64,000 nucleotides of DNA from positions 36,866 through 100,865 of the forward strand of contig JAHJNL010000038.1 of NCBI GenBank assembly GCA_018820855.1, written 5' to 3'. Each line of letters starts with the position of its first letter. Position 1 is the stretch's first letter. The notes beneath the pieces were generated by a model. That model was not told the DNA's origin. It worked only from the letters and a program-made list of their open reading frames with translations, and searched no databases. This stretch comes from Pseudomonadota bacterium. GTDB taxonomy: Bacteria; Desulfobacterota; Desulfobulbia; Desulfobulbales; Desulfocapsaceae. The translations under genes and the position numbers were made by a program. Shown piece by piece: positions 36,501 through 45,494 of the stretch.

Positions 36501-38012
36501 GTTCGGGCGAGTTCTGATCAGAAAAACTGGACAACACTCTTCAGCCGGAGCGGCGACCAGGGAGATGTGTGGAACGCTGTCAATGTGGATCTCTCTCCCT
36601 TGGCCGGCAAGGCAATAACTCTTCAGCTCATCGGCCTTACAGGCAGCAGCTTTACCAGCGATATGGCCCTTGACAGGCTCACCATCTCCGAATCCAGCAA
36701 AACCCTTGTTTACAGTTCTGGCACATTTACCGAATCGAGCAGTGATGACGGATCAATAGTAAACACCATAACAAGTACCCTCAGCGGGGACACCTTTACC
36801 GCAACTGCCGTGAGCGGTGGATATGTCACGGTGGCCAACGTTCCGGATGGCTTAACTGCCCAGGTTATCCGAACCTCGTCGTCACAGGTCACCTTCAGAC
36901 TCACCGGCAATGCCACCAACCATGACATCGAAGATTCCATGCAGGACATCATGGTTCAGTTTGCCAATGAGGCTTTTACTGCCGGAGATGCCTCCACAGT
37001 TGCCAGAAGCACTCAGAACATAGCAATTGCATTTAAGGAAAACAGCTCGACACCGTCATTCTCCATCAATGACCCCAGCATGACTGAAGGGAATTCCGGA
37101 ACCGCCACCCTGCAGTTCACGATCACCTTATCAGAACCGCCCGGAGAGATGGTTACGATAGACTATGCCACTTCAGATGGAACGGCAACTGCCGGAAATG
37201 ACTACACGCCGGCAAGCGGCCAACTTTCATTTACGGCAACGGAAACAAGCAAATCCTTCTCTGTAACGGTCAGCGGCGATTACTATGACGAAGCCAACGA
37301 AACCTTCTTTGCTACCTTGAGCAACAATTCACCGGGTACCGACATTTCCGACGGAACCGGTACTGGAACGCTTTATGATGATGATACAGCCGGCATATTT
37401 GTCGGCAGCATCAGCAACAATACAACAGAAGACGGGGCCACAGCAACATTTACCGTTATCCTGAACAGTCGTCCTTTTTACGATGTTATCATTGGCCTGA
37501 GCAGTGACGATACCAGCGAAGGAACAGTATCGCCCTCATCGCTGACTTTTACGGAAAGCAACTGGAACACTGCCCAGACAGTTACCGTCTCGGGAGTGAA
37601 CGACCCCTTGATGGACGGGGACGTCGGATATGCCATTATCACCACGCCGGCATCAAGTGCAGACCCAAACTATTCCGACATGAATTCAAACGATGTACCC
37701 GTCACAAATGAAGACAGTGACACCAACACCCTCGCTATTACCAAGACAGGAACCGGTTCAGGCGCCATCAGCAGCGACCCCGCAGGAATTGACTGTGGCC
37801 TCAACTGTTCTGCATTGTATACCAATAGCACCACAGTCACTCTCATCGCTATCCCTGATGCAGGTTCCACCTTTACGGGCTGGAGTGGGGACCCTGACTG
37901 CTCAGATGCCAATGTGACTTTGGATTCTGCAAGAAGCTGCACAGCTACTTTCAAGAAATCCTTCCCATGGCTTCCATTATTTCTGCCAGCTATAATAAAC
38001 CATGCCCATTAA
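33588..38012 (+). CDS. large secreted M6-type metalloprotease with Ig-like, MAM and Calx-beta domains
   Basis: 1,474 residues, exported (leader ISLFFLTLCLLTIKPAHS). The peptidase part, about residues 25-570, has the zinc motif HENGH (His349, Glu350, His353) and a conserved N-terminal segment seen in M6 proteins (GYTLTKDMTTGFYCYA). Then follow two BACON-like repeats with NTLNYTISDNATWLAVSP and GTLFYTLSESADWLQLS, a Kre9-like domain, a MAM-like domain (SFENGFGDWLQ), a Calx-beta domain (YATSDGTATAGNDYTP) and a divergent InlB-like repeat (STFTGWSGDPDCS). It ends in FPWLPLFLPAIINHAH, a possible sorting tail. It overlaps the next gene by 11 nt. Likely cell-surface or secreted degradation of protein. 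Confidence 0.85.
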   Translation: MLKQIISLFFLTLCLLTIKPAHSRPYDGDMFTFYQPDGQEISVRLFGDEYYVVIETSDGYTLTKDMTTGFYCYASPAPDGMSFISTGIKVGEALPRGMQLEKNIRLSRHAVKQKSDAAREKMGVDSKGRLNPAQHLRFHPQDFGYERWLPELEQEAQTLEALPRAAQPVPPTTTTTETRIGLVLLARFPDRPGDVTISQAQVDAYANDPSYTEFNNATSVYGYFNIQSNGKLAYNCIVTTYFTAANTRSYYTDNSIAFGTRAKELINEGLTVLKADGFDFTKADGNSDGVLDGVNLFYAGSRVNNWSEGLWPHKWSSYWAGLVGTGVSPFFQYQITNMDVSLTLGTFCHENGHMICKFPDLYSYSGNAAEIGSYSLMSSSGSTHPVNVDAYLKIHAGWSTVIDIDSATHLRGAVEVDQNTFYRYRNPSEAKEYFLLSLRTDSGYEGIYGGAEYAANPTNGLVIWHALEDGSNTYSSIFSADSPTDYSAPYELMVLEANPSSSTTPWYNDPSPGTNDAYHSADIDTATDFTTPALRFWNTSSGRTTASDMFIHSISTQGETITFTLGSGAVTGSPTIGLTSAALLPTSDFGNNATVQTFAVFNSGGNTLNYTISDNATWLAVSPVDGTATTEADRITVTYTTSELDPGTYNAAITISDGGATNSPQTLPVTLTVNSQAGINVNLSELTQTLQAGQESTASFTISNSGGGTLFYTLSESADWLQLSKISGTVAAEEDEIIVSFDASHLFDGTYSTTILIDSSNATNGPQAINVTLTVTGNIILTDPNGGETLWRGNLHTVRWLTDGNITGNVQIDLYKAGTLQTTLAASTENDGFYSFMIPDYQTIGDDYAIRITSINAPQLAVESFTAFSITALPSLVTIPYSESFENGFGDWLQITGDDFDWSRNSGSTPSSSTGPSSAADGAWYIFTESTTPNNPEKMAALKTYIDLRSATAPIMTFFNHMHGTAMGELQVRASSDQKNWTTLFSRSGDQGDVWNAVNVDLSPLAGKAITLQLIGLTGSSFTSDMALDRLTISESSKTLVYSSGTFTESSSDDGSIVNTITSTLSGDTFTATAVSGGYVTVANVPDGLTAQVIRTSSSQVTFRLTGNATNHDIEDSMQDIMVQFANEAFTAGDASTVARSTQNIAIAFKENSSTPSFSINDPSMTEGNSGTATLQFTITLSEPPGEMVTIDYATSDGTATAGNDYTPASGQLSFTATETSKSFSVTVSGDYYDEANETFFATLSNNSPGTDISDGTGTGTLYDDDTAGIFVGSISNNTTEDGATATFTVILNSRPFYDVIIGLSSDDTSEGTVSPSSLTFTESNWNTAQTVTVSGVNDPLMDGDVGYAIITTPASSADPNYSDMNSNDVPVTNEDSDTNTLAITKTGTGSGAISSDPAGIDCGLNCSALYTNSTTVTLIAIPDAGSTFTGWSGDPDCSDANVTLDSARSCTATFKKSFPWLPLFLPAIINHAH

Positions 38013-39678
38013 TTTTATTATTGTATCAATCCTGTCTTTTCTGCTGCTCCCGTCAGTTCTCCAGGCCGCTACCTTCTCTGTGGGTACGGTTTCCCAGTTG
38101 GAAAATGCCCTGGCAACCGCGGAGAACAATGGTGAAGATGACATAATCAATATCAGTGCAGGGACCTACAACCTCTCCGCCCCCTTGAGTTATGGCGCTT
38201 CCAACTCCAGTGAGGACAAGGATATTTCTCTACAAGGGGTTGGAGGAGAGGTTGTTCTTGACGGAGGAGGTATAAATCAACGGATTCTTTTTATGGGAAC
38301 CTCCGGCCATAATAGTGACATAACAATTCGCGACATCACTCTGACCAATGGCTATGCGCCGGAGTATAGTAATGGGGCGGGTCTCTTTATTAACATTGCA
38401 GGCAGCAACCTGACCCTGGAAAACTGTCATATTACAGACTGTTTTGCCGGTGCCTTTTATGGGACCAACCATGGCGGCGGCGCATACATAACCGCCGGCT
38501 TAGGTTCGAATGTGTCCATCCGCAACTGTGTCATTGCCGGTAACAGTGCCAAGGGACAGGGCGGCGGGCTCTACCTCGGTTTAATCGATGGCACGCTGAC
38601 CTTTGCGAACAACACCGTTGTCGATAATCACAATAAGACCAGCGTAGTAGAAGGTGGCGGCGGAATCTACCTGCGCCTTTTTTTTGACAACGTAACTGCC
38701 CATCTCTACAATAATATTTTATGGGGAAACAGTTACGCCCATGGCGACGGGGATCTCTACATCGACGATGCCGAGTATGACCCCGAAAAAGCCGCTACCG
38801 TCATCATGGCCAACAATGATTACAGACAACTGGACTGGAATCTTGGCACCAATCTCACCCTCTCAGACAACATCAGCCTGGACCCTCTGCTCTCAGCAGA
38901 CTTTTACCTGAGCCCCAGTTCACCCTGTCTGGATGCGGGTAGTCCCGATGCCCCCTGGCTCTCCACCCAGGACATTGAGGGAGATCCCCGTTCGGTGGAC
39001 GGAGACTGCAATGGAATCAGCCTTCCCGATATGGGAGCCGATGAATATTACCGATCTCCCACTGTGTCCACCACAGCAGTTACCGATATCACCTCAACTA
39101 CGGCTACAAGTGGAGGAAATATCTGTAATGGAGGATATCAGGCCGTTACAACTAGAGGCATCTGTTGGAGCACCTTTCCTGTTCCCACCCTGGCAGACAG
39201 TTGCACAGACAACGGAAGCGGATCCGGAGCATTTGTCAGCTCCCTGACGGGCTTAACCATGGATACCAGATATTATGTCAGGGCCTATGCGACCAATAGC
39301 GCAGGCACCTCTTTTGGGGAAGAACAACGCTTCACCCCCACAAGTTACCCAACCCTTATCACCAGTCCGATTACCGATATTGACGCCCCAACGGCAACAG
39401 GAGGAGGAAACGTCATCGGTGAAGGAGATACAGCGGTCACTCTCAGGGGAGTATGCTGGGACACATCTCCCAATCCCACTCTGGAAGACAATTGCACAAA
39501 CGACGGCACTGGAACAGGGATATACCCAAGCGCCCTGGCAGGGCTCCTCAATAGAACGACCTATTACGTCAGGGCCTATGCAAGCAATAGCGCAGGGACC
39601 ACCTATGGAACCCAGACATCTTTTTATGCAAAAAAAAGGTTTTCCTGGCCAATGTTTGTTCCCCGCCCCAAGAGATAG
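38002..39678 (+). CDS. secreted parallel beta-helix protein with two C-terminal repeats
   Basis: 558 residues with leader IVSILSFLLLPSVLQA. Residues 20-350 form a right-handed beta-helix of polymorphic-outer-membrane/pectate-lyase-like repeats (GAGLFINIAGSNLTLENCHI, GGGLYLGLIDGTLTFANNTVVDN), ending in a segment typical of choice-of-anchor Q proteins (SPCLDAGSPDAPW). Two tandem repeats follow, each of about 95 residues (GICWSTFPVPTLADSC and GVCWDTSPNPTLEDNC). It ends KKRFSWPMFVPRPKR. The start overlaps the protease stop, so the two are probably translated together. A copy of the last repeat occurs at 45231-45494. Binding or adhesion is plausible; no enzyme residues are evident. Confidence 0.82.
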   Translation: MPINFIIVSILSFLLLPSVLQAATFSVGTVSQLENALATAENNGEDDIINISAGTYNLSAPLSYGASNSSEDKDISLQGVGGEVVLDGGGINQRILFMGTSGHNSDITIRDITLTNGYAPEYSNGAGLFINIAGSNLTLENCHITDCFAGAFYGTNHGGGAYITAGLGSNVSIRNCVIAGNSAKGQGGGLYLGLIDGTLTFANNTVVDNHNKTSVVEGGGGIYLRLFFDNVTAHLYNNILWGNSYAHGDGDLYIDDAEYDPEKAATVIMANNDYRQLDWNLGTNLTLSDNISLDPLLSADFYLSPSSPCLDAGSPDAPWLSTQDIEGDPRSVDGDCNGISLPDMGADEYYRSPTVSTTAVTDITSTTATSGGNICNGGYQAVTTRGICWSTFPVPTLADSCTDNGSGSGAFVSSLTGLTMDTRYYVRAYATNSAGTSFGEEQRFTPTSYPTLITSPITDIDAPTATGGGNVIGEGDTAVTLRGVCWDTSPNPTLEDNCTNDGTGTGIYPSALAGLLNRTTYYVRAYASNSAGTTYGTQTSFYAKKRFSWPMFVPRPKR

Positions 39679-39806
39679 AAAATGATGCAGGAAAAACAAA
39701 AAAGAATCTTTTATATCAGCAAATCAACGACCTGAAATCAGGAAACTAACAGGAGTGAACCGGAAATAAAACACTATCCAAGTAAAATTTCACAACGTTT
39801 TTTCCG

Positions 39807-41186
39807 CTAGAAATCATACCGCAACTCGCAAAAAATCCTCCCATTGTCACCAACAGGAGCCAGTGCTCCCTTTCTTGCCTGAAACAACATCAGCCCTCCA
39901 TTCACACTCCAGTCATCCATAATGTCATAGGTAGCGGTAAAACGCTGCAAGGCGCCATACTGTCCCCGGATACCATTCAAAACAACCACCCCTTCCAACT
40001 CCAATGTCTCATTCATAAAATTGCTGGTCACTCTGCAGGCAATATCATTGTCCGTTCTTCGTGGACCTTCAGGCGAGGTATCGAGATCAGGATTATAATT
40101 ATGAAGATAACGGGTAACAAAATCAAGGCTGATAACTGTTTCAGACAGACCACTATATTCAATGCCCGCCAGCAATTCACTTCGATTATAATTTGTTTGA
40201 TAATCCTCTAAAAAATGCAGCCCTCGCAGATGGGCCGCTTCAGCAATGTAGAGCATGTTTCCCCTTGCAAGACTCAATGCCGAACCAAGCATGGTTATTT
40301 TTTGATGCTCCCTGGTAATCAAAGGCATAGGGACAAAATTTGCCTGGTCCTGAAAAGTTCGTGCAGCATAAAAAGAGAGATCCCAGCCGGCAAAGTTTCC
40401 GTTGAGTGCAGCACCAATCTCACTGTTTTCCAGGGTATAGGCTGGTTCGACTTCACTGGGGAGCGGAACATTGGAAGGATAAAAGAAATGGCCAAACACC
40501 GGATTTTCATCATATCGATGTTCATGGACGCTAATCAGGTCAACGTTCCAATCTCCTGAAAAAAAGTCAACTTTGACCATTACCAGAGGCAATCGCAGAT
40601 CTTCAATATCAACCAGACCTATATCTCTGTTATCCAGCGGATTAAGAATATCCGTCACCCGGAAATTATCAGAACGCCCCCAGATAACGATCTGTCTGCC
40701 GATTTTCAGATCAGCAAAAGCGGTGAGGCTGCCCTGGAGGTATGCTTCCCGTAATTCTATCTCTTTCTCGTAGGCATCAAGTACCTCTTTGCTATAGCTA
40801 TCACGCCCGTTCAGATCATATGCAAAATCATAAAACCCTTTTATACCTGCAAAGACTTTCCAATCATCAATGCGGAAATCCACTTCTACCAGGCTTTCCA
40901 GGCGTAGCTTCGAAAGTCCATGCCAGTCTGCACAAACCTGGCCAGGAGAAAAATGGGTAGTATTATATACAGTTAGCACCTTGGCATAGCCACTGATATA
41001 ACGCAGAATGGACTCAGTGGGCGCCTCAATCGGCTCCGAGAGCGCGTCAGGTTTCTCAAATCCTGCAAAAAGATCATCCGTTTCCGCAACAGCGAGTCCC
41101 CATAGAGGAAAGCAGACAATCCCAAAGGCAATGAGAACTTCCCTACAAGCCTTTTTCAAGACGACGGGTCGTAAAGAGCGTCTCAT
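39807..41186 (-). CDS. predicted outer-membrane beta-barrel protein, DUF1302-like
   Basis: About 459 residues, exported (leader VLIAFGIVCFPLWGLAVAE). The mature part has many alternating strands (KLRLESLVEVDFRIDDWKVFAGIKGFYDF, LKIGRQIVIWGRSDNF) and ends in the aromatic FCELRYDF, typical of outer-membrane barrels. The sequence style and its place after an MMPL transporter and a LolA-like protein match porin-like proteins of such export loci. The start at 41186 has an AGGA 9 nt upstream, better than ATG 41213. It overlaps the LolA-like gene end by 44 nt. It may form the outer channel for the exported substrate. Confidence 0.72.
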   Translation of the reverse strand: MRRSLRPVVLKKACREVLIAFGIVCFPLWGLAVAETDDLFAGFEKPDALSEPIEAPTESILRYISGYAKVLTVYNTTHFSPGQVCADWHGLSKLRLESLVEVDFRIDDWKVFAGIKGFYDFAYDLNGRDSYSKEVLDAYEKEIELREAYLQGSLTAFADLKIGRQIVIWGRSDNFRVTDILNPLDNRDIGLVDIEDLRLPLVMVKVDFFSGDWNVDLISVHEHRYDENPVFGHFFYPSNVPLPSEVEPAYTLENSEIGAALNGNFAGWDLSFYAARTFQDQANFVPMPLITREHQKITMLGSALSLARGNMLYIAEAAHLRGLHFLEDYQTNYNRSELLAGIEYSGLSETVISLDFVTRYLHNYNPDLDTSPEGPRRTDNDIACRVTSNFMNETLELEGVVVLNGIRGQYGALQRFTATYDIMDDWSVNGGLMLFQARKGALAPVGDNGRIFCELRYDF

Positions 41187-42021
41187 CAACCGAATCCTGA
41201 TTATATTTGACATTAGTAAGAGTGAGGATGGTGCGATGGACTGTCTGCGACCCCTTCTTTCGGGTCATATGTATTTCAAGAGCAGTCCAGATGTCATCAA
41301 TTTTCTCCATCTTTTTGACATCAAAATATTTGAGATCACCGCCATCTTTGACATAATATATTGCTCGAACCACCATCATATTATCCTGACGAACAAAGAG
41401 AATAGAGCGGGTATAGCCGGTCTCTTTTATAATCTTTGCGTTTTTAGGAACACTCTCAATGACCCAGCATTGCATGCCATAGACCAAAGCCTCGGCCTGT
41501 TTTTTATGAAAGGTGTATGTGTAATCATTGAGCCTCTTCTTGGTTAAATCAGAATAACTGAAATCAGAGCCCATAAAACTACCGCTTTTATCACTGGAGG
41601 CAATTCTCTTTGTCTTCCTGAGAGCAGGCAGGTAAAGCCACTGATCATCATCTTTCCCATCCGCTTCATAATCGTAGGTCATAAAACCAGTTCCTTTCAC
41701 ATCTGCAGGGGAATGAAAAAACATAAGGTTGTAGCGGTCTTCACCTTTATCAATACCGAAGGAACGAATAGAACGGTGACGTTGACTGTTATGCCTGTCA
41801 AAAAGAACCATTTGCATATCGGCAATAGACCTGTCCCCATCATCACGACCATCTACCATTTCCATAATTTCTCTGGCACTATATTCGACACCATGAGCAG
41901 AGGTAGTGGGCATAACCAGAATCAGGCCGACGAATAGTAACAGAAGTATTTGCCTTCTGTTATTTTCCAAAACCGATTGCTGCCACCTGAGACAGGTTTT
42001 TTTAACCAACTGTATTTTCAT
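41143..42021 (-). CDS. outer-membrane lipoprotein-sorting (LolA-like) protein
   Basis: 292 residues with leader ILLLLFVGLILVMPTTSAHG. Family features are YSAREIMEMVDGRDDGD, FHSPADVKGTGFMTYDY, DDQWLYLPALRKTKRIASSDK and GSFMGSDFSYSDL. These match the LolA-superfamily proteins found beside MMPL/RND exporters, thought to carry lipid across the periplasm. GAGGAGA lies upstream of the start. It lies between the transporter and the barrel protein, so the set probably moves one lipid-like substrate from the inner to the outer membrane. Confidence 0.87.
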   Translation of the reverse strand: MKIQLVKKTCLRWQQSVLENNRRQILLLLFVGLILVMPTTSAHGVEYSAREIMEMVDGRDDGDRSIADMQMVLFDRHNSQRHRSIRSFGIDKGEDRYNLMFFHSPADVKGTGFMTYDYEADGKDDDQWLYLPALRKTKRIASSDKSGSFMGSDFSYSDLTKKRLNDYTYTFHKKQAEALVYGMQCWVIESVPKNAKIIKETGYTRSILFVRQDNMMVVRAIYYVKDGGDLKYFDVKKMEKIDDIWTALEIHMTRKKGSQTVHRTILTLTNVKYNQDSVDETLFTTRRLEKGL

Positions 42022-42042
42022 GTCTATTTCTCCTCAAACACG

Positions 42043-44433
42043 TTACTTGCGTCTATACACAAGAGTGAGCAATGCCGGTACCAGAAAGAAATCTGCAGCC
42101 AGGGCAAAGAGCACAGCCGTTCCGCTTATGATACCGAAACGAACATTATTGGCGAGATAGGCCACGGTGTAGATGTAAAATCCACCGCACAGGACCATGC
42201 TGGTTATGAACAAGGCCCTACCGGTGGTATAAAGTGTTTCACGAACTGCCATTTCCACATCGGCTGTTTTCTCAAAGGCTCTCCGAAAGTGATGGAGAAA
42301 ATGAATGGTGTCATCAACCACAACTCCTAAAATCAGGCTCCCCACAAGCATCGTACTCAAATCAAGAGGGATGCGGAGCACACCCATCACACCCAGGATA
42401 CAGATAATGGGCGTCACATTGGCTGCCATGCTCATCAGACCTATACGAACACGGCCCACCAAGACAATCATTAACAGGGTAATGACAACAATGGCAAAGG
42501 TATAACTTTTGGCCATTGTTGTAAGGGAGTTGGTGATGATGTGCACAAAAAGCTGGATTTTACCCGTTAGGATCACTGAGTTATCCGGAAACTGCTGTTT
42601 CAAATACTCCAGTACCTTTTCCGTATAATCGGCATAAAGAATGGCATCGGCAAAAGGAGCAACGATTGAAATTCGGGCGGTCCGGTAGCTGCTGTCTGTA
42701 AAATCCTCCAGGTCATCACTGCCGCTTGACTCAAAAAGAATAAGCTCCTGAGCAATGAGTTCACGACTATCCGGAATGATGTAGGCGCTTTGTTTATCTT
42801 CATTCAAAGCTCGATTCGTTTCTTTGAGTACATCGGGGAGTGCCCAGACTTTGCCGGCTTTAATTCCGGAAACCTCTAATTCGCTAATGACTGCAACGGC
42901 CTTCTCCAGACGCTGTTGAAACTCGGGGGAATGAAGTCCATTTTTCTCTCCGGTATCTATCAATACCTCCAGCATGACCGAGCCACCATTGACGGAATCC
43001 AGCAAATTTGTTGCCATACGGATGGCGGAATCTTCAGGGAACCAAGTGGATATATTATGTGAAAAACGTACAGTTAAGGCGCTGCAAAAAGCAATCGTAA
43101 CAATAATCCCGAAAACCAGAGTCACTATCAGGGGGCGTTGTGTTGTTATACGTGCGATCCAGTCAAAAAACATCTCGACAGAAGAGTTGATAGCCGCTGT
43201 TTTGCTCCTTTTCTGTTTTACTGGAAAGATCGCAATGAAGATGGGCAAAAGCACTATGGTATAGACAAAGGCAAGCATGACCCCCACCGGTGCCACATAA
43301 CCGAGTTGAGCAACCGTGGCAACATCCGCCCAGGCAAAAGACAAAAGGCCACAGGCCGTAGTGACACTGGTCATCAGAACCGGTAAGCCGGCAAATCCAA
43401 CGGCATCGATGATGGCCTGTCTTTTATCACCATGTTGATTATAATTCCGATAAAAAATGGTGAGGATATGAACCGTGTCACCAATACCAACAATGAGTAA
43501 AAAAGAGGGCAGTATCTGACTGACCAGGGTTATGGGTATACCAACCAGGGCCATAAAACCAAAAGTGGCAAGGAGGGAGAGGATAACCACAAGCAAGGGA
43601 TAAACAACTCCGGATATTCTCCTGTAGAGCAGGGTCAAAAAGAAGATAATCAGCAACATGGAAAGAGGCATGATGAGAGACAGATCCCGTTCAATACTCA
43701 TCTGCAGCTCAGCCACTACCGCCGGAGTTCCAGTAAAAAAGACTTTCAGGTCGGGGGATTGATATTTGTCAATCACAACCTGAATTGCCTTGGTAATCTC
43801 AAGGCTTTCCGAATTACTCAGGTACTTGTCCGCGTCATTTCCAGCCTGGGGAGCCCCTTGGTCAAATCCGGCCAGGATGTCATCAGACTGCGACTCTTTT
43901 ATGGCCAGCGCCTTAATAATGATTGAAACCGTTGATCGATCACGGGAAACCAGCAGGTTTTCATAGAGGGGAAAATGATCAATAAGTTCTTTGATTTTTG
44001 CGAGTTCCTCATCGGTCTGAGGCGGTGTTTCAACAAGATCCTCAACATAGAGGGTATCCTGTTCAGCCCGGACAACTCTGCCGTTAATCAAACTTTTTAT
44101 GTCGTCAATATAGGGGACAGATTCTTCCAGCTCTTGATGGATTTGGTGAAGAGTATTAAAAAAAGCTTTATCCAGGCCTTTTTCCGGCTGCAGAGCGATG
44201 ATGAAAATTTCATCTTGGCCAAAGCGCTTTCTGAAATCGTTGTAGCCGATAAGGGCAGGATCATCATCATGAAAAAAGCCTTCGTCGCGGGTATCAATAG
44301 TAATATTAGCAAGCTGACTGGCCAGCCCTGCTGTGAACAGAAGCATGAAGACCAAGACTATATATTTTTTGGCATAGATAAATGTTGTCATTCCCATAAA
44401 CAGGGTTTCACATTTTTTATAGATGTTTTTCAC
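42043..44433 (-). CDS. RND transporter of the MMPL family
   Basis: 796 residues with the RND layout: N-terminal helix (KKYIVLVFMLLFTAGLAS), a periplasmic loop with DTRDEGFFHDDDPALIGYNDFRKRFG, six helices, then a repeat of the same plan with GSLILGVVVDDTIHFLHHFRRAF at the end. The acidic residues in DTVHIL and DDTIHFLHH lie in membrane segments that carry protons. HpnN and other MMPL relatives move hopanoids or lipids. It starts with GTG overlapping the TetR stop (GTGA), preceded by GGAGC. Regulation is probably by that TetR protein. Confidence 0.9.
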   Translation of the reverse strand: MKNIYKKCETLFMGMTTFIYAKKYIVLVFMLLFTAGLASQLANITIDTRDEGFFHDDDPALIGYNDFRKRFGQDEIFIIALQPEKGLDKAFFNTLHQIHQELEESVPYIDDIKSLINGRVVRAEQDTLYVEDLVETPPQTDEELAKIKELIDHFPLYENLLVSRDRSTVSIIIKALAIKESQSDDILAGFDQGAPQAGNDADKYLSNSESLEITKAIQVVIDKYQSPDLKVFFTGTPAVVAELQMSIERDLSLIMPLSMLLIIFFLTLLYRRISGVVYPLLVVILSLLATFGFMALVGIPITLVSQILPSFLLIVGIGDTVHILTIFYRNYNQHGDKRQAIIDAVGFAGLPVLMTSVTTACGLLSFAWADVATVAQLGYVAPVGVMLAFVYTIVLLPIFIAIFPVKQKRSKTAAINSSVEMFFDWIARITTQRPLIVTLVFGIIVTIAFCSALTVRFSHNISTWFPEDSAIRMATNLLDSVNGGSVMLEVLIDTGEKNGLHSPEFQQRLEKAVAVISELEVSGIKAGKVWALPDVLKETNRALNEDKQSAYIIPDSRELIAQELILFESSGSDDLEDFTDSSYRTARISIVAPFADAILYADYTEKVLEYLKQQFPDNSVILTGKIQLFVHIITNSLTTMAKSYTFAIVVITLLMIVLVGRVRIGLMSMAANVTPIICILGVMGVLRIPLDLSTMLVGSLILGVVVDDTIHFLHHFRRAFEKTADVEMAVRETLYTTGRALFITSMVLCGGFYIYTVAYLANNVRFGIISGTAVLFALAADFFLVPALLTLVYRRK

Positions 44434-45044
44434 GATCCTGCTCCAAGAGTCAAAATGCCCGTAAGATGCTGGTCAAGAATTACTGAAAATCGTCCTGTTG
44501 CAGCGGTTACACTCAGCTCAGGGTCGCGCAGTAAATCCCCCAGCACCCCGATATAAAGAAAAAAGAATGAAGAGGCCGCCAAAGATGATTCGGCATCGTT
44601 TCGGACTGTGCCTTTGCTTTTTTCTTGCTCTATCATGATAGCTATGAGTTGCAGTTTCTCTTCAAGCATCTTCATCATGGTAGGATTTTCATGGTCCGGC
44701 TCATAGAACGTATCCCGAATCAGGATTCGATAAAGTTCACGGTTTCGGTCATAGAAAGAAAACATGGATGACACCATATGCACGAGAACGGCATGGAGTC
44801 CATCTTCTACTGGCATAGTTGCCTGCGCCTTGGAAAATGCTTTTTCGATATCCTCATGAAGCGATGCCTCCAGGAGGGCCGTTTTATTTTTAAAGTGAAC
44901 AATGATAGTTGCCGGCGACACCCCTGCTTCAACGGCAATATCACGTATGGTGCAACGATCCGCACCCTTTTCCCAAAACATACTCTGCGCGGCCACCAGT
45001 ATTAACTCCCTGGTTTCTATCTTTGAATCGTCTCTTCTACTCAT
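44430..45044 (-). CDS. TetR/AcrR family transcriptional regulator
   Basis: About 204 residues. The N-terminal HTH is TRELILVAAQSMFWEKGADR, then CTIRDIAVEAGVSPATIIVHFKNKTALLE, the usual TetR DNA-binding domain; the C-terminal half is the helical ligand-binding part. It leads the operon and overlaps the transporter gene by 4 nt, so it likely represses its own transcription until the transported or related compound binds. The ATG at 45044 gives a normal-length protein; the GTG at 45083 would add a tail with no RBS. Confidence 0.92.
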   Translation of the reverse strand: MSRRDDSKIETRELILVAAQSMFWEKGADRCTIRDIAVEAGVSPATIIVHFKNKTALLEASLHEDIEKAFSKAQATMPVEDGLHAVLVHMVSSMFSFYDRNRELYRILIRDTFYEPDHENPTMMKMLEEKLQLIAIMIEQEKSKGTVRNDAESSLAASSFFFLYIGVLGDLLRDPELSVTAATGRFSVILDQHLTGILTLGAGS

Positions 45045-45074
45045 TTCGCACCCATTAACAGTTTCTGTTTTTTT

Positions 45075-45090
45075 AATAAACACGTTTACT
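45075..45090. promoter_or_regulatory. candidate TetR operator
   Basis: AATAAAC-AC-GTTTACT is a near-perfect palindrome (6 of 7 bp) 31-46 nt upstream of the tetR ATG. Position and symmetry suit an autoregulated TetR site. Confidence 0.5.
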
Positions 45091-45119
45091 CAGAAAACAG
45101 GCTACACCTCCATTTTGTT

Positions 45120-45158
45120 CCTGTCAAGAATTTTGAGTCCGGGGCCAGACTTGACAGG
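45120..45158. repeat. 9-bp perfect inverted repeat beside the duplicated fragment
   Basis: CCTGTCAAG (45120-45128) and CTTGACAGG (45150-45158) flank 21 nt. It lies between tetR and the gene fragment and may be an insertion end or a stem-loop. Confidence 0.45.
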
Positions 45159-45230
45159 TGGGTATTTAGTTGTTTGCAGGATGTTTGAGGTGAATGCCCG
45201 CTTGTCAAGCCTGACCCTCTATCCTTGCAA

Positions 45231-45494
45231 GACGTTGAAGGAGATACAGCGATCACGGCCAGGGGAGTGTGCTGGAGTACATCTCCCAATCCCACCCTGG
45301 CAGACAGTTGCTCGAACAATGGTACCGGGACTGGTATCTATACAAGCTCCCCGACAGGCCTCCTCAACAGAACAACGTATTACGCCAAGGCCTATGCCAG
45401 CAATAGCACAGGAACCGCTTATGGAAACCAAACATCTTTTTATGCAACAAAAAGGTTTTCCTGGCCAATGTTTGATCCTCGCACCAGAAGATAG
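45231..45494 (+). pseudogene. duplicated C-terminal fragment of the beta-helix protein gene
   Basis: The translation (EGDTAITARGVCWSTSPNPT through KRFSWPMFDPRTRR) closely matches the end of the beta-helix protein at 39417-39678, at DNA level as well. No signal peptide, beta-helix or ribosome-binding site precedes it, so it is a remnant of a copied or deleted paralogue. The match runs through the stop codon and a few nt beyond (GATAGRAAAT), showing it was copied as DNA. Confidence 0.8.

Noticed and set aside
45225..45494. A functional small secreted protein
   Set aside because: It has no leader or RBS and is a clear copy of the end of the gene at 38002-39678.
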